From: Mycobacterium saskatchewanense
GTDB lineage: Bacteria > Actinomycetota > Actinomycetes > Mycobacteriales > Mycobacteriaceae
Assembly: GCF_010729105.1 (NCBI RefSeq)
Contig: NZ_AP022573.1
Span: 1,488,001 to 1,552,000, forward strand
Length of the DNA stretch: 64,000 nucleotides
Reading direction: 5' to 3'
The notes under the pieces were generated by a model, which did not search any database, had not been told where the DNA came from, and was given only the letters and a program-made list of their open reading frames with translations. Within the stretch, counting starts at the first letter, position 1, and every line of letters starts with the position of its first letter. Of the stretch, positions 25,381-33,720 are shown piece by piece. Position numbers and translations under genes: made by a program.

Positions 25381-25492
25381 ACGGGCAATGTAGCGGTTGA
25401 TGTACGGGGCAGGGCGATGGCCGCGGCCGAAATGATCGCGCCGAGGCAAACGCTGGCCCCCGGCGACCCGCGCTGGCAGGGTGGCGATTCGT

Positions 25493-25563
25493 GCGGGTGT
25501 GGCTGAGTGGCTAGGCAGCGGCCTGCAAAGCCGTATACACGGGTTCGAGTCCCGTCACTCGCT
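25493..25563 (+). tRNA. tRNA-Cys(GCA)
   Basis: 71-base cloverleaf. Acceptor 25493-25499 (GCGGGTG) pairs with 25556-25562 (CACTCGC) including one G-T pair. The D-arm contains GGCTGAGTGGCTAGGCAG. Anticodon GCA is at 25525-25527 in the loop CTGCAAA, and the T-arm contains GGGTTCGAGTCCC. The 3' CCA is not encoded. Confidence 0.95.
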
Positions 25564-25571
25564 CTTGGGGG

Positions 25572-26717
25572 TCAGGGCAGGGCGTTCGGAGTCACGAGAA
25601 ACTTCTCTCCGGTCGCCCGCCTGACGTACGCCGTGAAGGCGTCGGGGGCGAGCATGCCGGCGAGGGACACCTCGCGGGTGTAGCTGCTCGCGAATGTCGT
25701 CATGAGTTCCGCGGCCACCCGGGCCCGCAGCCGGCCGAAGGTCTCGGCGCCCGCGCTCTGCAGGAAGTAGGTGAGCAGCCACCCGCCGACACCCCACGCC
25801 ATGCCGAACTTCCGGTCGAGCACGGTCGGACCGGTGTCGAGGGAGCCGTAGATGTAGACCTGCTTGTGGGTGCTGGACCCGTAGCGCGAGTACTCCGTGG
25901 CGGTCGCGTTGGCCGCCTTCTCCATGCCGTTGAGGATTTGGCTCGCCAGCGTGCCGCCACCCGTGGCGTCGAACGCGAGCGTCGCCGATGTCTCCTTGAG
26001 AGCCTCGAGGAGGTCGGCCTCGAACGAGGGTGCCGTCGAGTTCAGGACGTGGGTGGCGCCGAGCGACCTCAGCAGCTCTTCCTGCTCGGGCTTGCGGACG
26101 ATGTTGACCAGGGGGATGCCGTCCTTCAGGCAGATCTTGACCAGCATTTGTCCGAGGTTCGACGCCGCGGCGGTGTGGACGAGGGCCGAATGGCCTTCGC
26201 GGCGCATGGTCTCCGTCATTCCGAGCGCCGTCATCGGGTTGACGAACGACGACGCGCCGTCGCGCGCCGTGGCCCCTTCGGGCAGGACCAGGCAGGCGGA
26301 CGCGTCGACCGCGCGGTATTGCGAGTACATCGCGCCACCGGCGATCGCCACCGTCTTGCCGAGCAGGGCTTGGGCCGCGTCGGAGGAACCCGCGGCCACC
26401 ACCGTTCCCGCCCCCTCGTTGCCCACCGGGAGCGACTGGTCGAGTCGGGCCGCGAGCCCCGGCAGCGTCTCCTTGGCGACGGGGGCGGTGACGACCGGAC
26501 GTTCGGGCGTGCCCGCGACCGTCGCCTTGGTCAGGTCCGCGCTGGCGATGAGCAGGCCCAGGTCCGACGGGTTGATCGGCGAGGCTTCGACGCGGACCAG
26601 TACTTCGTTGTGGTTTGGGGTGGGAACCGCAACGTCGCGCAGCGAGAGTTCGAGCGTGCCGTCCGACGTCACCAACGAACGCAGCTCGAGGGCGGTGTCA
26701 GGCAAGTCTGCGGTCAT
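25572..26717 (-). CDS. Zinc-independent MDR-family oxidoreductase (quinone oxidoreductase-like)
   Basis: 381 residues. GroES-like N-terminal domain: PNHNEVLVRVEASPINPSDL and the later LPVGNEGAGTVVAAGSS. Rossmann part: SALVHTAAASNLGQMLVKIC and GATHVLNS. The zinc ligand pattern of classical alcohol dehydrogenases is absent, so it fits the quinone reductase/enoyl reductase branch. It uses NAD(P)H and probably acts on a carbonyl or quinone. The stop lies 9 bases past the convergent tRNA-Cys gene end. Substrate unknown. Confidence 0.8.
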   Translation of the reverse strand: MTADLPDTALELRSLVTSDGTLELSLRDVAVPTPNHNEVLVRVEASPINPSDLGLLIASADLTKATVAGTPERPVVTAPVAKETLPGLAARLDQSLPVGNEGAGTVVAAGSSDAAQALLGKTVAIAGGAMYSQYRAVDASACLVLPEGATARDGASSFVNPMTALGMTETMRREGHSALVHTAAASNLGQMLVKICLKDGIPLVNIVRKPEQEELLRSLGATHVLNSTAPSFEADLLEALKETSATLAFDATGGGTLASQILNGMEKAANATATEYSRYGSSTHKQVYIYGSLDTGPTVLDRKFGMAWGVGGWLLTYFLQSAGAETFGRLRARVAAELMTTFASSYTREVSLAGMLAPDAFTAYVRRATGEKFLVTPNALP

Positions 26718-26771
26718 GGCGGTGCCTCGTTTCGGTTGCCGGTGCTTTTAGCTTCTCAACGCGCGACGCGG

Positions 26772-27164
26772 TCATCCATCTTCCGGGTCGACGTAAAACC
26801 ACCGGCCGGCGCGGCGCTCGAATCGGCTGCGCTCGTGCAGGCTGCCGGCGCGGCCCTCGGCCTCGAACCGGGCGGTGAACTCCACCTCACCGCGGTCGTC
26901 GTCGGGACCGCCCGCGACGGTGTCTTCGACTTCGAGTCCCGCCCAGGTGAGGGCCGGGTCGATGGTCACGTCGGCCGGCCTGGTGCGCGGGTGCCACGTG
27001 CGGAACAAGTAGTCGGCGTCGCCGCATGCGAAGGCCGAATACCGCGACCGCATCAATTCCTCGGCCGTGCGGGCCTGGCGCTCGCCGTGGTGGAGCGGTT
27101 GGCAACACTCGCGGTAGCTGACGCCGCTGCCGCACGGGCATGGCGGTGCGAGGAATTCGTTCAC
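26772..27164 (-). CDS. YchJ-family protein with SEC-C motif
   Basis: 130 residues, GTG start. The N-terminus has the zinc-binding SEC-C signature PCPCGSGVSYRECCQPLHHG (residues 8-27). The YchJ/DUF1186-like fold follows with AEELMRSRYSAFACGDADYL and the final RRAGRWFYVDPEDG. SEC-C motifs bind zinc and often mediate protein contacts, as in SecA. Length matches the UPF0225 family (about 130). The gene lies 54 bases upstream of the oxidoreductase on the same strand and may share its transcript. The role is unknown. Confidence 0.85.
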   Translation of the reverse strand: MNEFLAPPCPCGSGVSYRECCQPLHHGERQARTAEELMRSRYSAFACGDADYLFRTWHPRTRPADVTIDPALTWAGLEVEDTVAGGPDDDRGEVEFTARFEAEGRAGSLHERSRFERRAGRWFYVDPEDG

Positions 27165-27278
27165 GTCATGAGCGTGACAGAGGAATCTTGCGGCGGTGCG
27201 AGGGCATTTTTCCCGGCCGGATCGGTGCTCACCGTCGATTGCAGATCGGCGGTGCAGTGGGGTTGAGGACTTGGGTGG

Positions 27279-27431
27279 TCAATTCCCGATCGGAGGCCGC
27301 GGGTTACCGGTCAGCGGAGGTATCGGCCCCTCACCCGCCTCGGGAGCCACTGGCTCAGGGTCCCCCTTGGGCCTGGACTCGGGGGCGTCGGTAGCGTTTT
27401 TCGGCGCGTCATCCTCGTGGCGTTGGTTCAT
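27279..27431 (-). CDS. Small acidic proline-rich protein
   Basis: 50 residues from the ATG at 27431, with GAAGGAGA a few bases upstream. The protein is dominated by Pro, Glu, Asp and Lys (DAPESRPKGDPEPVAPEAGE) and ends PLTGNPRPPIGN. No hydrophobic core, so intrinsically disordered. The start and ribosome-binding site are convincing, but there is no recognised family. Confidence 0.55.
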   Translation of the reverse strand: MNQRHEDDAPKNATDAPESRPKGDPEPVAPEAGEGPIPPLTGNPRPPIGN

Positions 27432-27555
27432 CGCTGTCTCCTTCGTTGGCGATGCGGAACTCATACCCACGTTTGCATTATCGCCACAACCTTTTGGCGT
27501 GGAATTTCGGCCGCACCCGTACCACGACACGCATTGGCCGACACCGGCGAATTGA

Positions 27556-27855
27556 TCAGTAGTTTCGCTTGGAACGCCGGACGGGCACATGACCCCTGAC
27601 TCGGACCTCGACTGCGGCTCCCGCCCCGACCTCTTTGACGGTGAATATGTATAGATCGCCCAACGGGCTGCCAAGGATCGGTTCCGCCTCCTCCTCGACA
27701 TACCACAGCGCGCCAGGCTGGTTGCAAGGCGGCTTTATTGCCCTGTTTTCGTCGACGAGCCATTTCACCCCTGGGTCGTTGGGCGGGAACTCGATGTTGT
27801 CACCCCGCTTGATCTCCTCAGCGCGAATGGCGTCAAAGTTCGTATCCATGGTCAC
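27556..27855 (-). CDS. Hypothetical small protein
   Basis: About 99 residues; GTG at 27855 or ATG at 27849. Composition is that of a real soluble protein: EEIKRGDNIEFPPNDPGVKW, then WYVEEEAEPILGSPLGDLYI. The C-terminal tail is basic (RGHVPVRRSKRNY). The pattern of short strands and the RGDNIEF start suggest a small beta domain. I cannot name a family. Confidence 0.55.
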   Translation of the reverse strand: MTMDTNFDAIRAEEIKRGDNIEFPPNDPGVKWLVDENRAIKPPCNQPGALWYVEEEAEPILGSPLGDLYIFTVKEVGAGAAVEVRVRGHVPVRRSKRNY

Positions 27856-28233
27856 CGGTATGAGGTTAGTCGTGCACGCTCGACGCTTACAGATCGCGAT
27901 ATACGTCGACCCGGCGAGACCGGCCGCCTGAGCGGACCTGTCATCTTTCGCGAAGGATCACGACCAGGCAGCGCGCGAATGCACCTCGAATGACGCGCGG
28001 CGGTGTCCGGTCGGTGCCCTGTCGGATTGGAACCAAAGGCAAAGGTGAGCGCAGCGGGATTTCGTCATGAGTCGGGGATGAGGAGCGGCACTACAGTTTC
28101 CTAACAGGTTGATACCGATTGATGCAGAGCAGTTTTGGGCCCACATATTGAGGCACGATGTGCCCAGCGCAAAGTGTCGGCGTAAAGATGCGAGGAACAG
28201 CCCCGCACGTCCATGCGCACAACAGGGAGAGCC
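27856..28233. other. Intergenic stretch, promoter region of the MTB12-like gene
   Basis: About 380 bases with locally lower GC (28080-28150). No convincing open frame, tRNA or repeat. It must hold the promoter of the downstream secreted antigen gene. Confidence 0.5.
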
Positions 28234-28758
28234 ATGAAATCCATGAAGTCCATTGCCGTCAGCGCGGCTGCACTGGCCGTCGTTGGCGGTGGCGCCGCCG
28301 GGCTGGCATCCAGCGCATTGGGCATTGCGCCTGCGGGCCCGCCTCAAGTTCACCTGGCCTCAGTCGGTGTGCCGGTACCACAGGCCCCCCAGCCCGCGTC
28401 GACGATGATCCTGCCGACCCCCGACCAGTTAACCGACATCCTCAACAACCTTTCGAATCCGGGCGTGTCGTATAGGACCAAAGATGGTCTCGTCGAAGGC
28501 GGCATCGGGTCCGGCGAGGGCCATGAGATGGATCACGAGCTGAGAGTGGCCTACCGGAACGGGCAGCTCCCGTTGTCGTTTGTCGTCTCCAACATCCAAC
28601 AGAACGGTCCGACTACGGTCATGTCCAATGTGGCCGTCTCGGGGCCAAAGCTGTCGGCACCGGTTACGAAGCCCTTGATGTTTGTCAATCAAAACGGTCA
28701 CTGGGTGTTGTCGAGCCCTTCCGCGACCATGCTGGTGCAGGCCGTCGCCGGGAACTGA
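28234..28758 (+). CDS. MTB12-like secreted low-molecular-weight antigen
   Basis: 174 residues from the ATG at 28234 with AGGGAGA upstream. The signal peptide is MKSMKSIAVSAAALAVVGGG with cleavage near residue 28-35. The mature part begins with a proline-rich stretch and then the family core: LPTPDQLTDILNNLSNPGVS, LRVAYRNGQLPLSFVVSNIQ, and a final FVNQNGHWVLS. This matches the MTB12/CFP-2 family of abundant culture-filtrate proteins (Rv2376c type), related to the NTF2-like fold. Function is unknown; members are T-cell antigens. Confidence 0.85.
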   Translation: MKSMKSIAVSAAALAVVGGGAAGLASSALGIAPAGPPQVHLASVGVPVPQAPQPASTMILPTPDQLTDILNNLSNPGVSYRTKDGLVEGGIGSGEGHEMDHELRVAYRNGQLPLSFVVSNIQQNGPTTVMSNVAVSGPKLSAPVTKPLMFVNQNGHWVLSSPSATMLVQAVAGN

Positions 28759-28799
28759 GTCCAGCTTTCCGCGCGAGCAGCCCGACGGGGGGCCGCTGT

Positions 28800-29060
28800 T
28801 CAGAGTCGGTTGATGATTGACGTCTCCGTTCGGTGATCGCGCGGCTGGTGCGCGCGGCAGTCTTGAACAGATCGTCGCCGATGAAAAAGCGCAGTAGGTC
28901 ACCGTGGGCGTGGACGTCGCAGCGACCGCCGGCGTAGTGCGCGCCGACGCAGCCCTGCTGCCAGGCGACACTGACCACGCCATTGGTGATCGCCCGGCGG
29001 TCGACCCACTCTGCGCCGGCGCGATCGTCATCCGAGAAGGCCCGGTGCCGACGCTCCCGG
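28800..29060 (-). pseudogene. Remnant of an IS481-type transposase C-terminus
   Basis: In one minus frame the stretch reads EWVDRRAITNGVVSVAWQQG, then HYAGGRCDVHAHGDLLRFFI and GDDLFKTAARTSR. This is the beta-rich C-terminal segment usual in actinobacterial IS481-family transposases. The upstream part, including the DDE core, is not readable in any frame, and no terminal repeats were found. The frame stays open by chance into neighbouring DNA. Confidence 0.5.
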
Positions 29061-29198
29061 ATCAGCCAAGGCAGGCTCGGCGCGTCTCGTGAAACTGCGG
29101 CGGGATCAAGCCGAAGGACCACGTCTGTATGGCGCGGACCTGCTGTCGGTAGGCGTGGGCCGCTATGGCGTTGGGGGACTTCAACTTCTCCCTCGGCG

Positions 29199-29849
29199 TC
29201 AACTTCGGCTGAGTTCGCCGCCGGATCCCCCACCCGGGCCCATCCCGGTTGACAGGTGCCCGCCTGCGCCGGACGGTGCCGCGGCCGCGGGGATGGCGTT
29301 GTCGATGAGGACGGCTGCGATGGCTGCGGCAGTGGCGAAGGTTTTGGTGTTGAGGACTCGGTTGCGGGCCGAAGCGCCATCCAAGAGCAACGCCAATTGT
29401 TCGCCCAGCTGTTCGGGATTGGCGGCGCCGGCCTCGCGGGCGGTTTCGGTGAGCCGCGCGGCAAAAGCCTTCTTGTAGTCGCGGGCGTGGGCGCGTGCCG
29501 GGTGGCCCGCGTCGTGGATTTCGACGGCCGCCGCGATGAACGGGCACAGAGGCGCGTCAATGTCGAAGGCGGCGAGAAGCCGTTCGCGAGGTGTCAGATC
29601 GGTGCGGTCGAACACCTCGGGCAGGACGTCGGGATCGAATCGGCGTAAATGTTCGGCGATCAGCTCATCCTTGCCGGTGAAGTGCTGGTAGAAGGTGCGC
29701 TTGGACACCTGGGCAACCGCGCAGAGCTGGTCCAGGCCGGTGCCGTTGATGCCTTGATCGCGGAACAGTTGTCGGGAGGCGGCCAGGATGCGCTCTCGCG
29801 CGCCCCTGCCGCGGCGCAGGCCTCGCGGCCCCTTCTCCAGCTCCGTCAT
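29199..29849 (-). CDS. TetR/AcrR-family regulator
   Basis: 216 residues from the ATG at 29849; the frame open upstream has no ribosome-binding site. The helix-turn-helix is at about 15-62: GARERILAASRQLFRDQGIN, LCAVAQVSKRTFYQHFTGKD. The ligand-binding half resembles the TetR_C group of LfrR/AmtR-like proteins (IHDAGHPARAHARDYKKAFA), and the tail is glycine/serine-rich. It is divergent from the SDR gene, with an exact inverted repeat just upstream of its start. It therefore probably represses both. Confidence 0.87.
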   Translation of the reverse strand: MTELEKGPRGLRRGRGARERILAASRQLFRDQGINGTGLDQLCAVAQVSKRTFYQHFTGKDELIAEHLRRFDPDVLPEVFDRTDLTPRERLLAAFDIDAPLCPFIAAAVEIHDAGHPARAHARDYKKAFAARLTETAREAGAANPEQLGEQLALLLDGASARNRVLNTKTFATAAAIAAVLIDNAIPAAAAPSGAGGHLSTGMGPGGGSGGELSRS

Positions 29850-29857
29850 ACGCCCAG

Positions 29858-29876
29858 CGTACCGGTATTCGGTACG
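29858..29876. promoter_or_regulatory. TetR operator, perfect inverted repeat
   Basis: CGTACCG (29858-29864), GTATT, CGGTACG (29870-29876): a 7-base perfect inverted repeat with a 5-base centre, 9 bases upstream of the TetR start. Typical TetR operator geometry. Confidence 0.65.
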
Positions 29877-29944
29877 GATCGGTGTGCATAGCTTGCGCGC
29901 CGCATTGCCATCCGTTACGTTAAGCACACGGATCGGTGTACATA
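29874..29944. repeat. Two direct copies of a 17-base element
   Basis: ACGGATCGGTGT(G/A)CATA occurs at 29874-29890 and 29928-29944, identical at 16 of 17 positions, 54 bases apart. The second copy ends in TACATAAT, a possible -10 element for the SDR gene. The first touches the TetR inverted repeat. Confidence 0.6.
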
Positions 29945-29975
29945 ATCTCGGCACCTTCGAACGGATGGAGTGATC

Positions 29976-30710
29976 GTGGGAAAACTCGATGGCAAGGTCG
30001 CTGTGATCACCGGCGCGACAAGCGGTATGGCGCTGGCCGGCGCCAAGTTGTTCGTTGACGAAGGAGCGCACGTCTTCATCTCGGGCCGACGAAAAGACGC
30101 GCTGGACCAGGCCGTCGAACAGATCGGGCGGAACGTGACTGGCGTGCAGGGCGATTCGTCCGACTTCGACGATCTGGACCGTCTGTTCGACACGGTCAAG
30201 AAGGAAAAGGGCGCGATTGACGTGTTGTGGGCGAGCGCCGGGGTGGGCAGGCAGAACAAGCTCGGTGAGATCACCGAAGAGGACTTCCATGACGCCTTCT
30301 GGCTGAACGCCCGCGGCACGCTGTTCACGGTGCAGAAGGCGCTCCCGCTGTTTAACGATGGCGGCTCAATCTTGATGACCGGATCGAACGCTTCCCTTAG
30401 GGGCTATCCCAATTGGAGTGTGTACGCGGGAAGCAAGGCCGTGCTGCCCGCCTACGCACGCGTGTGGGTGTCGGAGTTGCGGGACAGGAAGATCCGGGTG
30501 AACGTGCTGACCCCCGGCCAGGTCGTCTCACCGATGTTGGAAGAGGTGATGGACGAGGAGATGAAGGCGCAGTTCGAGTCGGTGATCCCACGGCGAGAGA
30601 TGGGCCGCCCTGAGGAGATCGCGTCGGCTGCCTTGTTCCTCGCCTCCGAGGACTCGAGCTATGTCAATGGAATGGAGCTGGTGGTCGACGGCGGTACCAC
30701 ACTGATCTAG
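29976..30710 (+). CDS. Short-chain dehydrogenase/reductase
   Basis: 244 residues from the GTG at 29976; a GTG at 29970 is too close to the GGATGG box. NAD(P) motif: VAVITGATSGMALAGAKLFV (TGxxxGxA form). Then WASAGVGRQ (family NAG position altered to SAG), catalytic Ser in LMTGSNAS and YAGSK in SVYAGSKAVL. The C-terminal LTPGQVVSPM and YVNGMELVVDGG are classical. Such enzymes reduce or oxidise small carbonyl compounds. It is divergent from the TetR gene, which probably controls it; such TetR-SDR pairs often respond to xenobiotic or quinone-like ligands. Confidence 0.88.
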   Translation: MGKLDGKVAVITGATSGMALAGAKLFVDEGAHVFISGRRKDALDQAVEQIGRNVTGVQGDSSDFDDLDRLFDTVKKEKGAIDVLWASAGVGRQNKLGEITEEDFHDAFWLNARGTLFTVQKALPLFNDGGSILMTGSNASLRGYPNWSVYAGSKAVLPAYARVWVSELRDRKIRVNVLTPGQVVSPMLEEVMDEEMKAQFESVIPRREMGRPEEIASAALFLASEDSSYVNGMELVVDGGTTLI

Positions 30711-30951
30711 TGAGCGACAACGGCGTTCATGTCTACTACACGTCGCGCACCGGACCGCGACCACCAGCGCAGAACGGTCCCGGCTCTCCGGCTCCCGGAA
30801 ATCCGTTGTGTCGTATGCATTTTCGGGTCATCGAGTAGCCGCGCCCTGAAGGGCGACCACCCCGGTCCCGACGACCCGGCACACCAACACGAACGGGTGT
30901 TTGCACCAGCCGGGTCACACTACGTGCAACAAAGGACATAAGGGAGTATCC

Positions 30952-31407
30952 ATGACCACGTTCGCCCCGCACCGCGACGCGGTGGAATTCTTCGTCGACT
31001 GCATGCACGGCGGCGCAGACAAAGACGCTCTTTCCGGAATTCTCGCCGAGGACGTGGTGCTGTACGGCCCGCTCGGCGATGAGCCAGTCACCGGCCGCGA
31101 AGCAGTCCTGGAAGCCATGCGGACGGTCGGCGCGGTGGCGGCCGACCTCACCTACAAGGAGGTCCTCAGCGGTAAGACGCACCACGCCGCATACTTTCGG
31201 CTGCAGATCGAAGACACCGTGGTCGACGGGATGGACTACATCCTGCTTGACGCGGACGGCAAGGTCGCCAAGGTGACCATATGGTGGCGCCCGCTGCCGT
31301 CCGGCGTCCAAATGCAGGGGCGCCTTGCGGGTCTCCTCGGCATGCAGCCCTGGGAACTCCGCACCGACACGGAGACGGTGAAGCCCGATCCCCCGGCGGG
31401 CAGGTAG
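30952..31407 (+). CDS. SnoaL/NTF2-like protein
   Basis: 151 residues, ATG preceded by AGGGAG. NTF2-like cone fold: an N-terminal helix (DAVEFFVDCMHGGADKDAL), the hallmark LAEDVVLYGPLGDEPVTGRE, the helix VLEAMRTVG, and strands HHAAYFRLQIEDTVVDGMDY and DADGKVAKVTIWWRP. SnoaL-type proteins act as isomerases, hydrolases or ligand-binding proteins. The gene is located between the SDR and the F420-reductase-like gene on the same strand, about 240 bases after the SDR. Substrate unknown. Confidence 0.8.
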   Translation: MTTFAPHRDAVEFFVDCMHGGADKDALSGILAEDVVLYGPLGDEPVTGREAVLEAMRTVGAVAADLTYKEVLSGKTHHAAYFRLQIEDTVVDGMDYILLDADGKVAKVTIWWRPLPSGVQMQGRLAGLLGMQPWELRTDTETVKPDPPAGR

Positions 31408-31556
31408 TTACCGCACCGGACGGGCCACTGTCGCCGACACCTCCGGAACGGCCATTTCAGGCCGAACCTGGCCGAACCCCAACTTCACCCACGCCACCGG
31501 CTCCCGGGGACGAACGAGACAAAGCGGAAGACCGAGACCTCGGAAGAGAGCACAGC

Positions 31557-32183
31557 ATGAAGAGCATCAGCATCATCGGCACCGGGGACATGGCTCGCGC
31601 CATCGGCGCGCTGGCGGTAGCCGGCGGCAACACCGTCGAGATCATCGGCCGCGACCAGTCCAAGTCCACTGAACTCGCGACGGCTCTCGGCGGCGGCGCC
31701 AGGACGGGAGATTTCGGCACCGCGCCGGCCGGGGACATCGTGATCGTGGCCGTGAGGTACGCCGATGTCGTGCCGGTTGTCGCCCAGTACGGAAACGCGC
31801 TGGCCGGCAAGGTCATCGTGGACATCAGCAACCCCTTCAATTCCGAGGCCGACGGGCTGGCCATCCCCGATGACACCTCGATCGCACAGGAGGTCGCCAG
31901 GGCGGCCCCGGCCGGCGCCAGCGTGGTGAAGGCCTTCAACACCGTCTTCGGTCATGTCCTGAAGGAGGGTCGGACGCTCGATGTGTTCTTCGCTGGCGAC
32001 GATGCGCAGGCCAAGGCACATGTATCGGAGTTCATCGCGAGTATCGGGCTGCGCCCCCTGGACGTCGGAGGCTTGAACATGGCGCACTGGTTGGAAGGAA
32101 CAGGCCTGGTCCTCATGGGTCTCGCCCGTCACGGCGTGGGCCAATGGGATATCACCCTCGGCGCCAACGGCTTTGACGACTGA
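31557..32183 (+). CDS. NADPH-dependent F420 reductase-like protein
   Basis: 208 residues from the ATG at 31557 with GGAAGAGAG upstream; the frame is open earlier but reads as linker. N-terminal Rossmann motif ISIIGTGDMARAIGALAVAG, second-strand EIIGRDQ for NADP phosphate, then IVIVAVRYADVVPVVAQYGN and VIVDISNPFN. The C-terminal AHWLEGTGLVLMGLARH matches the F420H2:NADP oxidoreductase family (NADP_oxidored_F420). Many such proteins in Actinobacteria reduce other substrates. It ends 310 bases before the genomic island. Confidence 0.82.
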   Translation: MKSISIIGTGDMARAIGALAVAGGNTVEIIGRDQSKSTELATALGGGARTGDFGTAPAGDIVIVAVRYADVVPVVAQYGNALAGKVIVDISNPFNSEADGLAIPDDTSIAQEVARAAPAGASVVKAFNTVFGHVLKEGRTLDVFFAGDDAQAKAHVSEFIASIGLRPLDVGGLNMAHWLEGTGLVLMGLARHGVGQWDITLGANGFDD

Positions 32184-32492
32184 GCCGCACCCCGCGGGCT
32201 AGTCCAAGCAGTGGGCGAACGGGGGCGCTGCGCACCCTCGAAGTGCAAGGCTTGACGGCCTTACAGCCAATAGTCAGGACACCTGTCGATCGGCCTTCAG
32301 TCCGGCTGTTGCTGAGGATCGCCGAAGGTGGTCATTCCTGCGAGCCGACTGGTTGACGCGAATTCCGCTGATCAAAGGAAGTGTCAAGGATCAGCCGAAA
32401 CCGCTGTCAGGCATCACCCGAAGGCGACATGTCACGCATCAGCCGACGTCATACATATTCATGGTGAGGCTGTTCATGGTGGGGCTGTTCAG
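32184..32492. other. Stretch between the F420-like gene and the island boundary
   Basis: About 310 bases. No supported gene. A short imperfect repeat (ATGGTGAGGCTGTTC / ATGGTGGGGCTGTTC) occupies 32461-32490, directly before the attachment-site copy. Confidence 0.5.
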
Positions 32493-32530
32493 GTGGGGCG
32501 GGCGGGGCTCGAACCCGCGACCGACGGATT
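32493..32530 (-). repeat. Distal attachment-site copy (tRNA-Met 3' half)
   Basis: 38 bases matching 40736-40773 with one difference (g at 32523, a at 40766). Homology stops exactly where the anticodon begins in the intact tRNA. It covers anticodon-stem 3' strand, variable loop, T-arm and acceptor 3' strand. It is the duplicated half left by site-specific integration. Confidence 0.85.
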
Positions 32531-32648
32531 TGCAAAAGGTCGATCTCGCCATGTCCGGAAGATGCGCAATTGTTCTATGCAACAACGGATTAGACGTGCC
32601 GATGATCCCGCCAAAACCGAGCGGATCGGGTCATTTCTCAATCATTCG

Positions 32649-32667
32649 CGATGAATAAACGATGACT
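32649..32667 (+). repeat. 19-base subterminal repeat, left copy
   Basis: CGATGAATAAACGATGACT, identical to 40684-40702. It contains two CGATGA hexamers. It lies inside the island near the left end; its partner lies near the right end and overlaps the integrase stop. Candidate integrase or excisionase arm site. Confidence 0.6.
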
Positions 32668-32770
32668 GCTGCGCCACCGTAAGCATGCTCTGCAACTGCG
32701 GCAGCGGCCATATCGCAGGCGAGGACCGACCTACGTGCTCCTCATCTCCACTTCGCGTATATCGGAACTA

Positions 32771-32802
32771 AACGTCTACAGCTGATATTATCTGTAGACG
32801 TT
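32771..32802. promoter_or_regulatory. AbiEi autoregulatory-type operator
   Basis: A perfect 11-base inverted repeat, AACGTCTACAG (32771-32781) and CTGTAGACGTT (32792-32802), with a 10-base AT-rich centre CTGATATTAT that may contain a -10 box. It sits 33 bases upstream of the AbiEi start. AbiEi antitoxins are known to bind inverted repeats at their own promoter. Confidence 0.7.
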
Positions 32803-32835
32803 CTGTATCACGCCGCTGATGACAGGGGGTGCCTG

Positions 32836-33393
32836 GTGGAGGCCCTGACGCCACGCACTGCGGGCCAGGTCGGCCTGTCGCGCAGCGCGCTCTACCGTGG
32901 CGCCCGTGCGGGTCGGTTGGAGCGCATCGCCCGCGGTATCTATCTGCCCGCGGGTGTGTCGGTGGCCGACTGCGATCAGATCGAGGCCACAACCCGCCGC
33001 CCCGATGCGACGATCTGCCTAACCTCGGCGCTCGCCCACTACGACCTGACCGACGCAATCCCCACTGCGCCGGACGTCGCGATCCCACGGGGGTCGAGGA
33101 CTCCCGCGAGCACGGCTACGATCGCATGGCATCAATTCGACCGGACCACATTCCACATCGGACGCGAAGAGATCGCGATCCCGGGATCGGATCAGACAAT
33201 CGGGATCTACTCGCCCGAGCGGTCGATCGCGGACGCGTTCCGGCTGCGCGGCGAGGTCGGATACGAGTTGGCGCGCGATGCGCTGCGCGAATGGCTGCGT
33301 CGGGGCGGCGAACCAGCGCGGCTGATCGACATTGCTACACGCCTACCGCGGACGAAGTCCCCAGTCCAGCGGGCATTGGAGATGCTCGGGTGA
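32836..33393 (+). CDS. abiEi: Type IV antitoxin of AbiEi family
   Basis: 185 residues from the GTG at 32836, with GGGGG 7-11 bases upstream. The N-terminal winged helix is typical: TAGQVGLSRSALYRGARAGR, then LERIARGIYLP. The C-terminal part has CLTSALAHYDLTDAIP, the beta element GREEIAIPGSDQTIGIYSPE, and RSIADAFRLRGEVG. AbiEi represses its own promoter and blocks the AbiEii nucleotidyltransferase. The downstream toxin frame begins at the overlapping GTGA but is broken, so this antitoxin now appears to be without a partner. Confidence 0.88.
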   Translation: MEALTPRTAGQVGLSRSALYRGARAGRLERIARGIYLPAGVSVADCDQIEATTRRPDATICLTSALAHYDLTDAIPTAPDVAIPRGSRTPASTATIAWHQFDRTTFHIGREEIAIPGSDQTIGIYSPERSIADAFRLRGEVGYELARDALREWLRRGGEPARLIDIATRLPRTKSPVQRALEMLG

Positions 33394-33720
33394 CTACCGG
33401 CGACGCTGTGTTTCGCCGGGTCCAATTGGTCGCCCGCTCCGCGGCGGCAAAGGACGGGACGGCCGCACCGACGCATGGGTACATGATCCGGCACACCCTC
33501 GAATCGTTGATCGACTCACCCGCAGCTCCCATGCAGGCGACTTCGTCCTCAACGGTGGCTTGTGCTCGCCGCCTACGCGGTGCGTCGCCCGACGAAGGAC
33601 GCCGACACCAAACACCGTCAGGCGCGACGTCACCGCGGCCACCTCGCCCGCCACCACTGCGAATTGTGCTGTGCAAAACTCTGATTCCAACCGGCAGTTC
33701 GAGACCAGCCGGCAGAAGAT
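33390..33720 (+). pseudogene. abiEii: Frameshifted AbiEii-type toxin remnant
   Basis: The GTG at 33390 overlaps the AbiEi stop. The first frame reads GDAVFRRVQLVARSAAAKDG, then THGYMIRHTLESLID, as in AbiEii proteins. After about 33510 the homology jumps frame to DRLTRSSHAGDFVLNGG, and after about 33576 it jumps again to VLAAYAVRRPTKDADT, the nucleotidyltransferase motif. What follows is unreadable. Two frameshifts plus a missing C-terminal two thirds make the toxin dead. Confidence 0.75.

Noticed and set aside
28685..29560. A 291-residue minus-strand frame
   Set aside because: Only its middle third looks like protein (IS481 transposase end); the rest is antisense to the MTB12-like gene or out of frame in the TetR gene.
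30736..31311. 191-residue minus frame opposite the SnoaL-like gene
   Set aside because: The plus-strand gene has a clear start site and NTF2-like fold; the minus frame has no recognisable domain.
32353..32658. Frame reading GRGSNPRPTDLQ across the island left end
   Set aside because: This peptide is the usual accidental translation of a tRNA 3' half; the DNA is an attachment-site copy.
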